DNA of 64,000 nt from an uncultured Clostridia bacterium. GTDB lineage: Bacteria; Bacillota; Clostridia; UBA1381. Positions 33,147-42,071 of this stretch are shown here, piece after piece. The notes under the pieces were generated by a model, which did no database searches, had not been told where the DNA came from, and saw only the letters and a list, made by a program, of their open reading frames with translations. How positions within the stretch are numbered: position 1 is the stretch's first letter; each line of letters opens with the position of its first letter. The stretch spans positions 1-64,000 of the forward strand of contig CAKSNH010000011.1 of assembly GCA_934476075.1 (NCBI GenBank). The letters are read 5' to 3'. The position numbers were made by a program, and so were the translations under genes.

Positions 33147-34143
33147 TATAAACAAAATGAATTTTAAGGAACTGCGTAATGCGGTACAGGAATTGCAGGA
33201 CCGTTTGGCAATTATGCAGCGTAAATATGAAGATATTTTGTACAATCTTGATGATGATAACATTAAATCACTGAGTGCAACAAAAATCAAAGGTACATTG
33301 TCGGTTGACGGTGCGGTAATTACCGACAGCCTATATGCGGATATAGGCGATATTGCCGATTTAACGGTAAACAGGATAAGCACAAGCAAGAAAATATATC
33401 TGTACCTAACCCAAAACATAAGCGATGACAACTATTTTGAGGGTTATGACAACGGTATCTACTGGATACAAGCCACTGTTTTAAAGGACAGCGACAACAA
33501 GCCGCTTATCGAACAGCTGAAAAATAAAGACGGTGAAACGGTTTACTGGGTTACGGCAATAAGAAAGGTGCGTGAGGGTATTCCCTACGACTGTGACGGC
33601 AACAGAGTGGGAACAACGCTGAAAGAAACCGATTACCCGTGCATGGTTTATCAGTATAAAAAGAACATAAAAGCACAATTTACATATCTTATTGACAAGG
33701 AAACGGGATATGCAAATCCGCAAATTGTTATGGGTATCGGAACGGACGCAACCGGCAAGACGGATTTCGGCAAAGGTTTTATTTACAAAGACAGCGAAAG
33801 TTTTGTGTTCAAATACATAAATTCAATCGGAGCGGTGTCGCAGATTAAGATTGACGAAAAAGGCGGTCATCTGGTCGGCGATTGGGATTTGTCAAGCGAT
33901 GCGGAAGTGGACAGCCTTATTTTTAACGAAAATAGTTTTAGCTACGGTATCGGTGATAATACCAATACATTTGTTTGGAGCGATGACATGACAAAGCTGA
34001 CGAACCTTACAACGGGTGCAGTTATTGCGGTTACAGACAATACCGAGTTTAATGCGACTTCATACGTTAATGCTATTTCGGGCGAAGATATTGAAAACTT
34101 GTTTAATGACATATGCGGTTTGGGTAAGGACGGTGACGGATAA
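33133..34143 (+). CDS. Tail protein, probable fibre or baseplate adaptor
   Basis: 336 residues. A short N-terminal coiled coil (FKELRNAVQELQDRLAIMQR) is followed by a phage-fibre-like repeat (ATKIKGTLSVDGAVITDSLY) and a beta-rich body. It probably attaches fibres to the hub. Its start overlaps the hub gene end, and its stop overlaps the next start (TAATG). Confidence 0.65.
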   Translation: MSQYDINKMNFKELRNAVQELQDRLAIMQRKYEDILYNLDDDNIKSLSATKIKGTLSVDGAVITDSLYADIGDIADLTVNRISTSKKIYLYLTQNISDDNYFEGYDNGIYWIQATVLKDSDNKPLIEQLKNKDGETVYWVTAIRKVREGIPYDCDGNRVGTTLKETDYPCMVYQYKKNIKAQFTYLIDKETGYANPQIVMGIGTDATGKTDFGKGFIYKDSESFVFKYINSIGAVSQIKIDEKGGHLVGDWDLSSDAEVDSLIFNENSFSYGIGDNTNTFVWSDDMTKLTNLTTGAVIAVTDNTEFNATSYVNAISGEDIENLFNDICGLGKDGDG

Positions 34144-34586
34144 TGAACAGTGAAATAAAAGGCTTTTTGCAATATATCGGTTTGGATAAACTTATAGAAC
34201 TTATACATTCCAATTTTGTTATGAAAGAAAAAGGAAAAATGCTGTCAACAAACGATTTAACAGATGAATTGAAACGCAATTATGATACTGCTTATACATA
34301 TTCTCAATCCGGTCATGCACCGTCAAATGCAGAGGAAAATGTAATTGATACAATTAAGGTCAACGGCAGCGAATTAAGCGTTACGGAAAAATCCGTAAAC
34401 GTTATAGTCCCGACAGATTTGGGGCAGTTATCGAACAACAATAATAAGTATGCTACAACCGACGCTATGGAAAAAGCTATTCAACAAGCAACAGGCGGTG
34501 ACATAGGCAGTATCGGCATTGAAGATTTGGAATACTATTATGATAACGGTACAGAAAAGGAGATTGCGGAAAATGAAATATCTTAG
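34143..34586 (+). CDS. Small tail protein
   Basis: 147 residues. The middle (DTIKVNGSELSVTEKSVNVI, then VPTDLGQLSNNNNKYATTD) is a known pattern in clostridial tail-fibre proteins, where KVNG strands precede receptor-binding parts. It overlaps the long fibre gene by 14 nt. Probable fibre-associated protein. Confidence 0.6.
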   Translation: MNSEIKGFLQYIGLDKLIELIHSNFVMKEKGKMLSTNDLTDELKRNYDTAYTYSQSGHAPSNAEENVIDTIKVNGSELSVTEKSVNVIVPTDLGQLSNNNNKYATTDAMEKAIQQATGGDIGSIGIEDLEYYYDNGTEKEIAENEIS

Positions 34587-36945
34587 CTGGGACGGTGCGA
34601 AAGCACTTATGGACAAAATAAGAACATCGCTAAACGGCAAGTCGGATAAAGGGCACTCCCATTCTGCCGAGGATATAAAAAGCGGCGAGCTGAATATTAG
34701 TCGGATTGCAGACAATTCTATTCCTTTATCAAAAATGCAAAGTGATATTCAAGATAAAATAAACTATCCGACATATCATAGCGGTGATAGATTTTCTTCT
34801 TTAATCGGAAAAGGTTGGCATAGAATAGCTGTTCTTACAAAGTCCAAAACAAACGGTGAAGCACCAATACTAACACTTGATGGCTTTTCAACTAATTTGG
34901 GCGGCGGTCGTAGATATTTTAATTGTACGTTTTCAATTTGTCCGGGGAAAGAGAGTGGAACAAGTTTTGTACAATTAAATTGTTCTTATGAATGTTATGT
35001 TGTTATACCTAAAATACGAGTTGTAAGACCTGCTAGTCAAATTAATGATATAATGATTAACGATGTAATATATATCGACATATATCATTATTATGATGAC
35101 ATCTATTCAACTTTGCACGCTTCAATATCAAATGCTCAATATGTACGTTTTGTTAATACAGCTGAATTTAATCCGACTATACCTGATAATTACACGACTG
35201 ATGAGTTTGAAACATCACAAAAATGCGGTATAAAATGCAACAACGTAAACGATATAGATATTTCAACTCTGGCACGTAAAAGCAGTCCTACATTTACCGG
35301 ATTAGTTAATCTTCCTATTTACAATTCCGGAGCAATAACATATAACATAGCACAAACATACCCAACACTGAGTTCAACATCAATAAAATCAATATTGCTT
35401 AATACAAAAGTGGTAGCATTTAAAACAGATGTAAAAATTCATATTTACGGCGGTGTGTTTGCTGTATCGAAAACTATTGATATGCAGATATTTATAAAAT
35501 GTGCAGATGAAGTATTTGGCGAATGTTCGGCGGTAAGTATCGGTACATATGAACCCGGTGTAAAATTGTTCACATATCTGTCTGATGGTGCTCCTCGTAT
35601 AGGCATTGGACTTATATTTGCAAATACATCAGACTTAGAAAATTCATCGCTTAGGCTTAATGTTGATGTTCATGATTATAGCTGGAAAAAATACGATTCG
35701 AGATGGGAGTTTAAAGTTGCATATATACCGGATAACAGTATTGATGTACCTATAAGCAAGCCGCCCTATAATGCTGATGATATAAGCGGTTTGGCTGATG
35801 TAGCCACAAGCGGCGACTACAATGATTTGAAAAACAAACCGTCAATTCCCGATGACACAAAAGAGTTTGTGGAAAGTACCGCATTTTATACCGATACGGT
35901 TAATATAACTGACATAACGTCAGAAACTGTATTTGCCCCACGTAACTATAATGTGGGGGATATTCTGTATATTCGCAATGCAGACACAGACAATATTGAT
36001 TATCTAGCCACCAATATAGACCCTGTCTGGTCTTTATCAGAAACGTTGGTATCAGGGCAGATATACAAAGTGAAGATAACAAAAGAGCCTGTCAGCGGTG
36101 CTGATATGGAAAACGGTGTAATAACTGTTTTGGATAATCTCACATTGAGGTATGAACTTGACAATAAGGCAGATGTGGGACACAGTCATGTGTCGGCGGA
36201 TATTACAGATAAGGACACAACACCGACAAGCGGAAGTGACAAGCTTGTGACGAGCGGCGGAGTGTATACGGCATTGAGCGGTAAGCAAGCCACGATAACA
36301 GGCGGAGCGAGCACGATAACGTCAAGCAATCTGACCGCAAGCCGTGCATTAGTGTCGGACGCAAGTGGAAAAGTGGCGGTGTCGGCGGTGACGAGTACCG
36401 AATTGGGGTATCTGGACGGGGTGACAAGCAATGTGCAGACGCAGCTTGACGGAAAACAAGAAACTCTTGATTATAACGCAAGCGATTTTTTGGGGTGCAT
36501 TGAAGAAGTATCTCAGCTTTGTTTTGAATTTGGCGAAGAACTTAATTTTACGAATTATGCACCGCAGGTCAACGGTGTTGATGTTGCCGTTAATACCCCA
36601 TGCAGCGGAACGGAATACAACACGGGCAGGATATGGCTTGACGGCAGTGCGATTTACAGAAAAGATTTTGTAATTAATATTGCAAATAATACTGCATTAA
36701 CAAACGGGTATATAACCTTAAATGATTCGGTTGATGAACTATTGTTCCCATATGGTGTAACTGTTATAAATTATTCTGTATCAAGTATAGATACTGAGTA
36801 TGATACTGTTTGTACTTTGAGAGCATATAAAGGAATATATGAGTTTACATTTAAAAAAGCAACTGACAGTAGCAACGTAATTCTTGTAGGTTTTGTTGAA
36901 TATGTAGAGGGAGTACCATCAAGTTATACACATACGGTAAATTGA
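34573..36945 (+). CDS. Tail fibre / receptor-binding protein
   Basis: 790 residues. Two copies of the fibre motif GHSHxxxDI occur (near 27 and about 535). The body is beta-rich. Residues about 540-635 form a repeat-rich module (TSGGVYTALSGKQATITGGA, LGYLDGVTSNVQTQLDGKQ) widely spread in phage fibres and often swapped. The DNA of this module is clearly more GC-rich than its surroundings. It is the likely host-range determinant. Confidence 0.82.
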   Translation: MKYLSWDGAKALMDKIRTSLNGKSDKGHSHSAEDIKSGELNISRIADNSIPLSKMQSDIQDKINYPTYHSGDRFSSLIGKGWHRIAVLTKSKTNGEAPILTLDGFSTNLGGGRRYFNCTFSICPGKESGTSFVQLNCSYECYVVIPKIRVVRPASQINDIMINDVIYIDIYHYYDDIYSTLHASISNAQYVRFVNTAEFNPTIPDNYTTDEFETSQKCGIKCNNVNDIDISTLARKSSPTFTGLVNLPIYNSGAITYNIAQTYPTLSSTSIKSILLNTKVVAFKTDVKIHIYGGVFAVSKTIDMQIFIKCADEVFGECSAVSIGTYEPGVKLFTYLSDGAPRIGIGLIFANTSDLENSSLRLNVDVHDYSWKKYDSRWEFKVAYIPDNSIDVPISKPPYNADDISGLADVATSGDYNDLKNKPSIPDDTKEFVESTAFYTDTVNITDITSETVFAPRNYNVGDILYIRNADTDNIDYLATNIDPVWSLSETLVSGQIYKVKITKEPVSGADMENGVITVLDNLTLRYELDNKADVGHSHVSADITDKDTTPTSGSDKLVTSGGVYTALSGKQATITGGASTITSSNLTASRALVSDASGKVAVSAVTSTELGYLDGVTSNVQTQLDGKQETLDYNASDFLGCIEEVSQLCFEFGEELNFTNYAPQVNGVDVAVNTPCSGTEYNTGRIWLDGSAIYRKDFVINIANNTALTNGYITLNDSVDELLFPYGVTVINYSVSSIDTEYDTVCTLRAYKGIYEFTFKKATDSSNVILVGFVEYVEGVPSSYTHTVN

Positions 36946-36963
36946 TTTTAAGGAGGAATAAAC

Positions 36964-37278
36964 ATGGCGGTTTTATTTAAAATGAACGAGGACGGAAAGG
37001 TTAAATTGTGCGGTTTCGGTATTTCGGACGGCACTAAAATAATTCCGTGCGAAAGCGAAGAAAAGGCGGAGAAGTTGTGCCAAAACAGCAGATATACAGA
37101 TTATTCTGTAATTAATTCGGACGAGCCGAGCAAAAAATTGATTGAAACGCTAAAAGGTGTGCGATTTGACAGCATGGAAGATGCGGAAGATTTTATCAAC
37201 GGCGGAGGTTATGCGGAGAGTGTATCGGCGAGGGTTGAGGATTTGGAAAATACAATAGCGGAAATTATAGGGGGTTGA
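36964..37278 (+). CDS. Hypothetical tail accessory protein
   Basis: 104 residues, acidic, ending in a short coiled coil (ESVSARVEDLENTIAEIIGG). The C-terminal helix and location after the fibre gene suggest a chaperone or oligomerisation accessory for the fibre. AAGGAGG precedes the ATG. Confidence 0.6.
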   Translation: MAVLFKMNEDGKVKLCGFGISDGTKIIPCESEEKAEKLCQNSRYTDYSVINSDEPSKKLIETLKGVRFDSMEDAEDFINGGGYAESVSARVEDLENTIAEIIGG

Positions 37279-37283
37279 TTATT

Positions 37284-37439
37284 ATGACAGCATTACAACT
37301 TAGAATTATCAGACGAGCAATTCAAAATCGCATGAGAGACGGCGAGGATTTTTACGACATTATTAAGAGTTATCCGAAATTGTCGGACAGCGAGATTGAA
37401 CAGTTGAAACAGGAATTAGACCCGATACAAGAGAGTTGA
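37284..37439 (+). CDS. Small XkdX-like phage protein
   Basis: 51 residues (MTALQLRIIRRAIQNRMRDG, then EDFYDIIKSYPKLSDSEIEQ). Small basic/acidic helical proteins of this size, placed between fibre and holin genes, are common in Firmicutes phages and are often called XkdX. AGGGGG lies 9 nt before the ATG. Confidence 0.6.
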   Translation: MTALQLRIIRRAIQNRMRDGEDFYDIIKSYPKLSDSEIEQLKQELDPIQES

Positions 37440-37445
37440 TTTATT

Positions 37446-38012
37446 ATGATGACTGTCGAATTTAAAAAAGGATTTGCCACAGGTTTGGCATTAAAAAGCA
37501 TCCCGTTCTACTTTGAGTATGCCCCTACTGTATGGAATGATTACGGAGTGTATTCGTATTTTTACATTGATTTCTTAAAGCCTGTCGGTAGTTTTTCTAT
37601 CGGTATGCTGCAAGAAAGTTTATACGTTTTCACAACATCTCAAAAAGCTATTTCGGGATTTGAGAGAATTGACAGCAGAACCTTTAAAATATATTGTGAT
37701 ATTTCAGATGGTTATGAGGGTGTTTGTGTTATAAATATAGCAAATACCAAGTTGAAATTTTCAACCAATGACACAAAAATGAAAGAATTTTCGGTAGGCT
37801 TTAAACTTGCCGGCAGTGTGAGATTAAGTTCTATACCGTATATCGTTGAAGCTATATCAAGTATTCCCATTGAGCGAAACATTACCGAAAATGCACTCAT
37901 TGCTATGAGTTCGGGCGAAACCGTCACACGAACAATATATGAACAAACAAATTCAATCAATATACCGGCAAATGTGTCTGAACTGCAAGTGTCAATTCAA
38001 TTTACAGAATAG
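37446..38012 (+). CDS. Hypothetical tail-associated protein
   Basis: 188 residues, beta-rich (IPFYFEYAPTVWNDYGVYSY, FSIGMLQESLYVF). No family recognised; location suggests a tail or fibre accessory. Two adjacent ATG codons could start it. Confidence 0.55.
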   Translation: MMTVEFKKGFATGLALKSIPFYFEYAPTVWNDYGVYSYFYIDFLKPVGSFSIGMLQESLYVFTTSQKAISGFERIDSRTFKIYCDISDGYEGVCVINIANTKLKFSTNDTKMKEFSVGFKLAGSVRLSSIPYIVEAISSIPIERNITENALIAMSSGETVTRTIYEQTNSINIPANVSELQVSIQFTE

Positions 38013-38022
38013 GAGGGATAAA

Positions 38023-39270
38023 ATGAAAGATGTTTTAAAGCACGCATTAAAGCCAAACGAATATCAAACAAAAGGCAGAGTGTGTATAGATTTTACAGAC
38101 CCTGTAACAGGGAAAATCAAAGAACGGATATGCGGTAAAAACCATGTATTCAATGACGGTGTATTCAGCGGTGAAAACTTCGACTGGATAAGTTCGGTAT
38201 CAAACACTTATTTGGTTTTGAATGACAGCAAAAGAGCCATTAACGAAAATATCCCGTATGTTATGGGGCAAACAGTCGGTTACGGAGTGCCTTCAATGGG
38301 TACAAAGGATATACGAGGTGCATATAACAGCGAATTATCCGTTTTGGCGAATATGAATACAAACGGTGTTGACTGGAAATTTGTATACAATTTTCACACA
38401 GACCAATGCAACAACATTGAGATAGGCACTGTTGCACTCACCCACCAATACAGAAATACACGAAAGCAGCATATTTTAGGATATAGATGTACCGATTTCA
38501 GCACATACAAATACACAAGTGACGGACGATACAGTTATTCTTGTAATACAAACGGAATAATCACAAGATATGATTTGTGGTTAGGAGTAACAAGTACAAT
38601 AAATGTATCACACATTGTCGGAAACAGTGCAGCCAAGTATAAAATAGTTGCCTATTCCCCATCAGACAATCAATATTACATTGTTGTCAGCGGTACATCG
38701 GCTGATAAGGATAATATAATATATAAATTTGGCGATAACAATTTCAGCACTGCAACCACAACATACAGTGCCAATTTATTGGCACTTCCGACAAGCAATA
38801 TAGTAAATTGCTACATATACGGTGGAAATGTGTATATGTTTTATGGGAATAAAGTATACAAGTTTTCGCTTAGCAACACTTTGAGCATTGAATCACAAAC
38901 AATATCAGACGTTTCAACTGTATATACAAACGAGGGTTCATCTTCGTCAATAAGCAGTTTAGAATATGGAACAATAGCGTATGACAAATATGTATTTTGC
39001 CACCCATATTTAACTTATGGCAGTTCCTGCGGAATTATATTTGATATGTCGGCAAACGCTGTTGCCGGTTATTGTGTTACACCTAATGGCAGTTCAACAA
39101 GTTCTTTTTGTTTTAACCCTATCGCAAACAGTAAGGTCATAACACAAACGACAAGCAGTAAAAGTTCTTATAATAATTGTGCTTTAACGTCCTATTTGTT
39201 GGACGAGCCTGTTACAAAGACAAGCGACAGAGCTATGACGGTAACTTATGAATTATATGTTGAATGGTAA
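38023..39270 (+). CDS. Hypothetical tail / surface-binding protein
   Basis: 415 residues, rich in Ser/Thr/Asn/Tyr with propeller-like strand repeats (VCIDFTDPVTGKIKERICGK, YKFGDNNFSTATTTYSANLL, NVYMFYGNKVYKFSLSNTLS). This resembles phage receptor-binding or appendage proteins. AGGAGGG lies before ATG 38023. A second adsorption protein is likely but unproven. Confidence 0.6.
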   Translation: MKDVLKHALKPNEYQTKGRVCIDFTDPVTGKIKERICGKNHVFNDGVFSGENFDWISSVSNTYLVLNDSKRAINENIPYVMGQTVGYGVPSMGTKDIRGAYNSELSVLANMNTNGVDWKFVYNFHTDQCNNIEIGTVALTHQYRNTRKQHILGYRCTDFSTYKYTSDGRYSYSCNTNGIITRYDLWLGVTSTINVSHIVGNSAAKYKIVAYSPSDNQYYIVVSGTSADKDNIIYKFGDNNFSTATTTYSANLLALPTSNIVNCYIYGGNVYMFYGNKVYKFSLSNTLSIESQTISDVSTVYTNEGSSSSISSLEYGTIAYDKYVFCHPYLTYGSSCGIIFDMSANAVAGYCVTPNGSSTSSFCFNPIANSKVITQTTSSKSSYNNCALTSYLLDEPVTKTSDRAMTVTYELYVEW

Positions 39271-39286
39271 AAAGGAGGATAAAAGA

Positions 39287-39814
39287 ATGGATAAATTATT
39301 TAATTGGATAAGTGTTGTGGTCGGTATTTTCGGCGGTGTGTTTGCGTGGGCGTTCGGTGCATGGGACAAGCTGCTTTGTGCGTTGATAACGCTGATTATA
39401 CTTGATTACATAACGGGGCTTTTGAAAGGCTGGTATACAAAAAGGTTATCAAGCGAAATCGGATTCAAGGGCATTGCAAAGAAGATTGTTATTCTAATTA
39501 TGGTTGTGACGGCGAATGTATTGCAGACAGTCATAGGAGATAAAATAATGCTCCGAGAGATTGTTATTATGTTCTTTATCGCAAATGAGGGATTGAGCCT
39601 ATTGGAGAATTGTGCCGAGATTAACGGCGGTAATATCCCGAAAAAATTGAAAGACGTATTATTGCAGTTGAGAGGAAAAAGCGAGGACGAGGAAGAAGAA
39701 ACCGAGGACAGCGACGATGACAAGGAAGAAGATACCGAAGAAAAGGACGGTGAGGAAAATGTTGACGATACAGAAAAATCTGACGGCGATAAACCGGACA
39801 GTGAAAGCGAGTAG
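39287..39814 (+). CDS. Holin, phage_holin_4 type
   Basis: 175 residues. Three membrane helices lie in the first 105 residues (NWISVVVGIFGGVFAWAFGA, LLCALITLIILDYITGLLKG, KIVILIMVVTANVLQTVIGD), with the characteristic DYITGLLKGW. The last 45 residues are an unusually long acidic tail of Glu/Asp. It permeabilises the membrane at lysis. Its end overlaps the amidase start by 56 nt. Confidence 0.92.
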   Translation: MDKLFNWISVVVGIFGGVFAWAFGAWDKLLCALITLIILDYITGLLKGWYTKRLSSEIGFKGIAKKIVILIMVVTANVLQTVIGDKIMLREIVIMFFIANEGLSLLENCAEINGGNIPKKLKDVLLQLRGKSEDEEEETEDSDDDKEEDTEEKDGEENVDDTEKSDGDKPDSESE

Positions 39815-40499
39815 GAATATCAAATATATTGTTGTGCATTATACGGGCAATGTGGGCGATACGGCTTACAATAATACTAAGTATTTTAAATCGGAGTATC
39901 GGGGTTCGTCAGCACATTATTTTGTTGATGAAGATAGTATTTGGCAGTGCGTTGAGGATAAAGACGTTGCATGGCACTGCGGAACACAAGGAAAGTATTA
40001 TCACAAAGAGTGCAGAAACGCTAATGCAATAGGTGTGGAAATGTGCAACAGTGTGAGTCGTAATTTGACGGTGGAAAAGAATACAGCGGAGTTGGTGCGG
40101 TATTTAATGGGTAAGTACAATATTGATATTGACCATGTTATACGGCACTATGACGTGACACTGAAAGATTGTCCGAAAACATTTTTGGATAATTCGGTGT
40201 GGGAGAAATTTAAGTTACAGGTTATGAATGGGAGTGATGACGAAATGACAGAGGCGGAAAAAGCAAAAGTTAAGGCGATTGATGACAGTTTGACTAATTT
40301 ATATGGGATTGTGCGAGATATGAAAGACCGAAATCCCGTGTACAAGACAATCGCCGATGTTCCCGATTGGGGCAAGGGTACAGTGCAAAAGCTGATTGAC
40401 AGCGGTGTGATGCGTGGTGACGAGCACGGGGATATTAATGTGAGTGGTGATATGCTCAGGGGCATGGTGATTATGTGGAGAATGTTGGAGAAGAAATAA
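39759..40499 (+). CDS. Endolysin, N-acetylmuramoyl-L-alanine amidase
   Basis: 246 residues. Amidase_2 domain at about 15-155 with zinc ligands in YIVVHYTG and HVIRHYDVTLKDCP and the catalytic region near AWHCGTQGKYYH. The C-terminal part (VPDWGKGTVQKLIDSGVMRG) is a wall-binding repeat of SLH-like type. It cleaves the peptide from the glycan at lysis. ATG 39759 has GTGAGG upstream, inside the holin gene. Confidence 0.93.
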   Translation: MLTIQKNLTAINRTVKASRNIKYIVVHYTGNVGDTAYNNTKYFKSEYRGSSAHYFVDEDSIWQCVEDKDVAWHCGTQGKYYHKECRNANAIGVEMCNSVSRNLTVEKNTAELVRYLMGKYNIDIDHVIRHYDVTLKDCPKTFLDNSVWEKFKLQVMNGSDDEMTEAEKAKVKAIDDSLTNLYGIVRDMKDRNPVYKTIADVPDWGKGTVQKLIDSGVMRGDEHGDINVSGDMLRGMVIMWRMLEKK

Positions 40500-40558
40500 T
40501 AAAATAATTCGAGATTTTTACAACGAAAGATAAATTGCATGGTATTTATAAAAAACTC

Positions 40559-40587
40559 TTGACTTTTGATGTTCGACATGGTAACAT
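40559..40587 (+). promoter_or_regulatory. Promoter of the regulatory cassette
   Basis: TTGACT (40559-40564) and TAACAT (40582-40587) with a 17-bp spacer. A TGTT..AACA inverted repeat (near 40570-40586) overlaps it and may be an operator for the HTH protein encoded next. Confidence 0.5.
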
Positions 40588-40606
40588 TATCTCAGGAGGT
40601 GAAAAT

Positions 40607-40798
40607 ATGACTGATGTCAGAGATGTGTTTATAACAAGAGAAGTTGCCGATATATTAAATATTACACCAACATATTTAATTAAGAAGGCTAAAAAAATAG
40701 GACTTTCTAATGCTGAAATGAGAGAGGCTGGAAAAAGAAATTATTTGTTTAGCAAAGAAGCGATTGAAAAACTCAAAAAAGCACAAGAAAAAAAATAA
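40607..40798 (+). CDS. Small MerR-like HTH protein
   Basis: 63 residues with a winged helix-turn-helix of excisionase/MerR kind (FITREVADILNITPTYLIKK, then RNYLFSKEAIEKLKKA). It has its own promoter and an AGGAGGT ribosome site, which is odd within the late region, so it may be expressed in the lysogen. Long hairpin ATAACG..CGTTAT follows its stop. Confidence 0.75.
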   Translation: MTDVRDVFITREVADILNITPTYLIKKAKKIGLSNAEMREAGKRNYLFSKEAIEKLKKAQEKK

Positions 40799-40841
40799 CG
40801 ATACTCGCACCCTGAGAAAGTGAAATGAGTACCGTTATCCA
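40795..40841 (+). repeat. Long inverted repeat behind the HTH gene
   Basis: ATAACGATACTC pairs with GAGTACCGTTAT (one A-C mismatch) around an inner CAC..GTG stem. No T run follows, so it is not a standard terminator. It could be an mRNA-stabilising or regulatory structure. Confidence 0.5.
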
Positions 40842-40926
40842 CCGAAAGATTGCTCCTTCTGTAAATATTATATCATGCAGTTGGACGTCTTTCAAGTAAA
40901 ATTTTATATTGAAAGGACGTATTTTT

Positions 40927-41166
40927 ATGGAAAAGTCAAGTAAAACATTTGATGTGTGTGACATTGAGGATATGGAGTTGGAATGTGCAGGGCTTGCAAG
41001 TTTATGCAGAATAGTAAGTGAAGCAATGATGTATTCGCCGAATTATATTAAAAAGGATTATGCAAAAGGGATAGACATATTAGCTGATTTAATGTCTGCA
41101 CACGCAGAAAAAATGAATATGCTTGTTAAGCAAGAATTTGAAAATCAAAAGGAGAGTATAGCATGA
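40927..41166 (+). CDS. Small hypothetical protein of the regulatory cassette
   Basis: 79 residues, acidic, helical (VCDIEDMELECAGLASLCRI, then AKGIDILADLMSAHAEKMNM). No family recognised. It sits between the HTH and the ORF6N/ORF6C genes and overlaps the latter by 4 nt. An inverted repeat ACGTCTTTCAA/TTGAAAGGACGT spans its leader. Confidence 0.6.
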   Translation: MEKSSKTFDVCDIEDMELECAGLASLCRIVSEAMMYSPNYIKKDYAKGIDILADLMSAHAEKMNMLVKQEFENQKESIA

Positions 41167-41933
41167 GTAATATTACAGTAAACGGAACACAGAAATTTAT
41201 GGGGATTGATATTCCTGTTATAGAGGGCGGCTTTGGTGAAAATCAAAAATGCGTATTGGCAAAGACAGTTGCCGAGATACATAAGGTAGACTTAAAAGTG
41301 ATAAACCAGTTAATCAATAACAATATTGCCGAGTTTGATGCCGGCGTTGATATTATTAATTTATGTGATGATAATTTCAAGGTCATTTCAAATGACCTCG
41401 GATTTATAACAAGCAACGGACAAAAATATTGCTATTTGCTATCCGAACAGGGGTATATGGCATTGGTAGCGTTAATGCGTACACCAAAAGCGAGAGAAAT
41501 CCGCAAACAGTTCAGACGAGAATATTTTTCGATGCGTGAAGTTATCAAAGAAAATCTGTATGATGGAATATCACCGGAGTTAAAAGCGATAATTATGCAC
41601 GATAAAAAAATTCAGGCGGTAGAAACAAGAGTTGAAAAGCTTGAAAATAATATGACGATAGACTATGCACAGCAGGAGGAGTTAAGAAGTACAGCAAACA
41701 GAGTGGTGCTTGACGCTCTCGGCGGAAAGGCATCACTTGCATACAAAATGATTGGGAGCAAGGCTTTTGCAGAGTTTTGGAGAGATTACAAGCGTTATAT
41801 GAACGTGAACAGTTACAAAAATACGGCTGTGTTGGATTTTGAAAGGGCAAGAGAATATGTATTAACATGGACACCTAATAAAGAATTACGGCTAATGATA
41901 TTGGGAGCAAATACTCAAATGCACACAGCGTAA
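41163..41933 (+). CDS. Phage regulator with ORF6N and ORF6C domains
   Basis: 256 residues. The N-terminal ORF6N domain (GTQKFMGIDIPVIEGGFGEN, VAEIHKVDLKVINQLINNN, LGFITSNGQKYCYLLSEQGY) is followed by an ORF6C part (LRSTANRVVLDALGGKASLA, FAEFWRDYKRYMNVNSYKNT). Such proteins act as antirepressor-type DNA-binding regulators. It is the second of this kind in the prophage; the first is the BRO protein in the early region. A terminator follows. Confidence 0.85.
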   Translation: MSNITVNGTQKFMGIDIPVIEGGFGENQKCVLAKTVAEIHKVDLKVINQLINNNIAEFDAGVDIINLCDDNFKVISNDLGFITSNGQKYCYLLSEQGYMALVALMRTPKAREIRKQFRREYFSMREVIKENLYDGISPELKAIIMHDKKIQAVETRVEKLENNMTIDYAQQEELRSTANRVVLDALGGKASLAYKMIGSKAFAEFWRDYKRYMNVNSYKNTAVLDFERAREYVLTWTPNKELRLMILGANTQMHTA

Positions 41934-41946
41934 GATATGAGCTTAA

Positions 41947-41974
41947 AGCACTTACTTAAGTAGGTGCTTTTTTT
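41947..41974 (+). terminator. Terminator after the regulatory cassette
   Basis: A stem of about 11 bp, AGCACTTACTT/AAGTAGGTGCT, is followed by seven T. It closes the cassette before the next late unit. Confidence 0.88.
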
Positions 41975-42005
41975 GTGCCAAAATAATTGCCTTAAAAACA
42001 AAAGT

Positions 42006-42038
42006 GTGTGATAACCGACTAATGGTTTGTTATACAAT
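42006..42038 (+). promoter_or_regulatory. Candidate late promoter B
   Basis: GTGTGATAAC (42006-42015) is followed 12 nt later by TGTTATACAAT with a -10-like TATACA or TACAAT. It is related to the element before terS at 23861. It would drive the two large virion-type genes. Confidence 0.4.
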
Positions 42039-42071
42039 ATACTTAACACAAAATTAGAAGGAGTGATTTCG

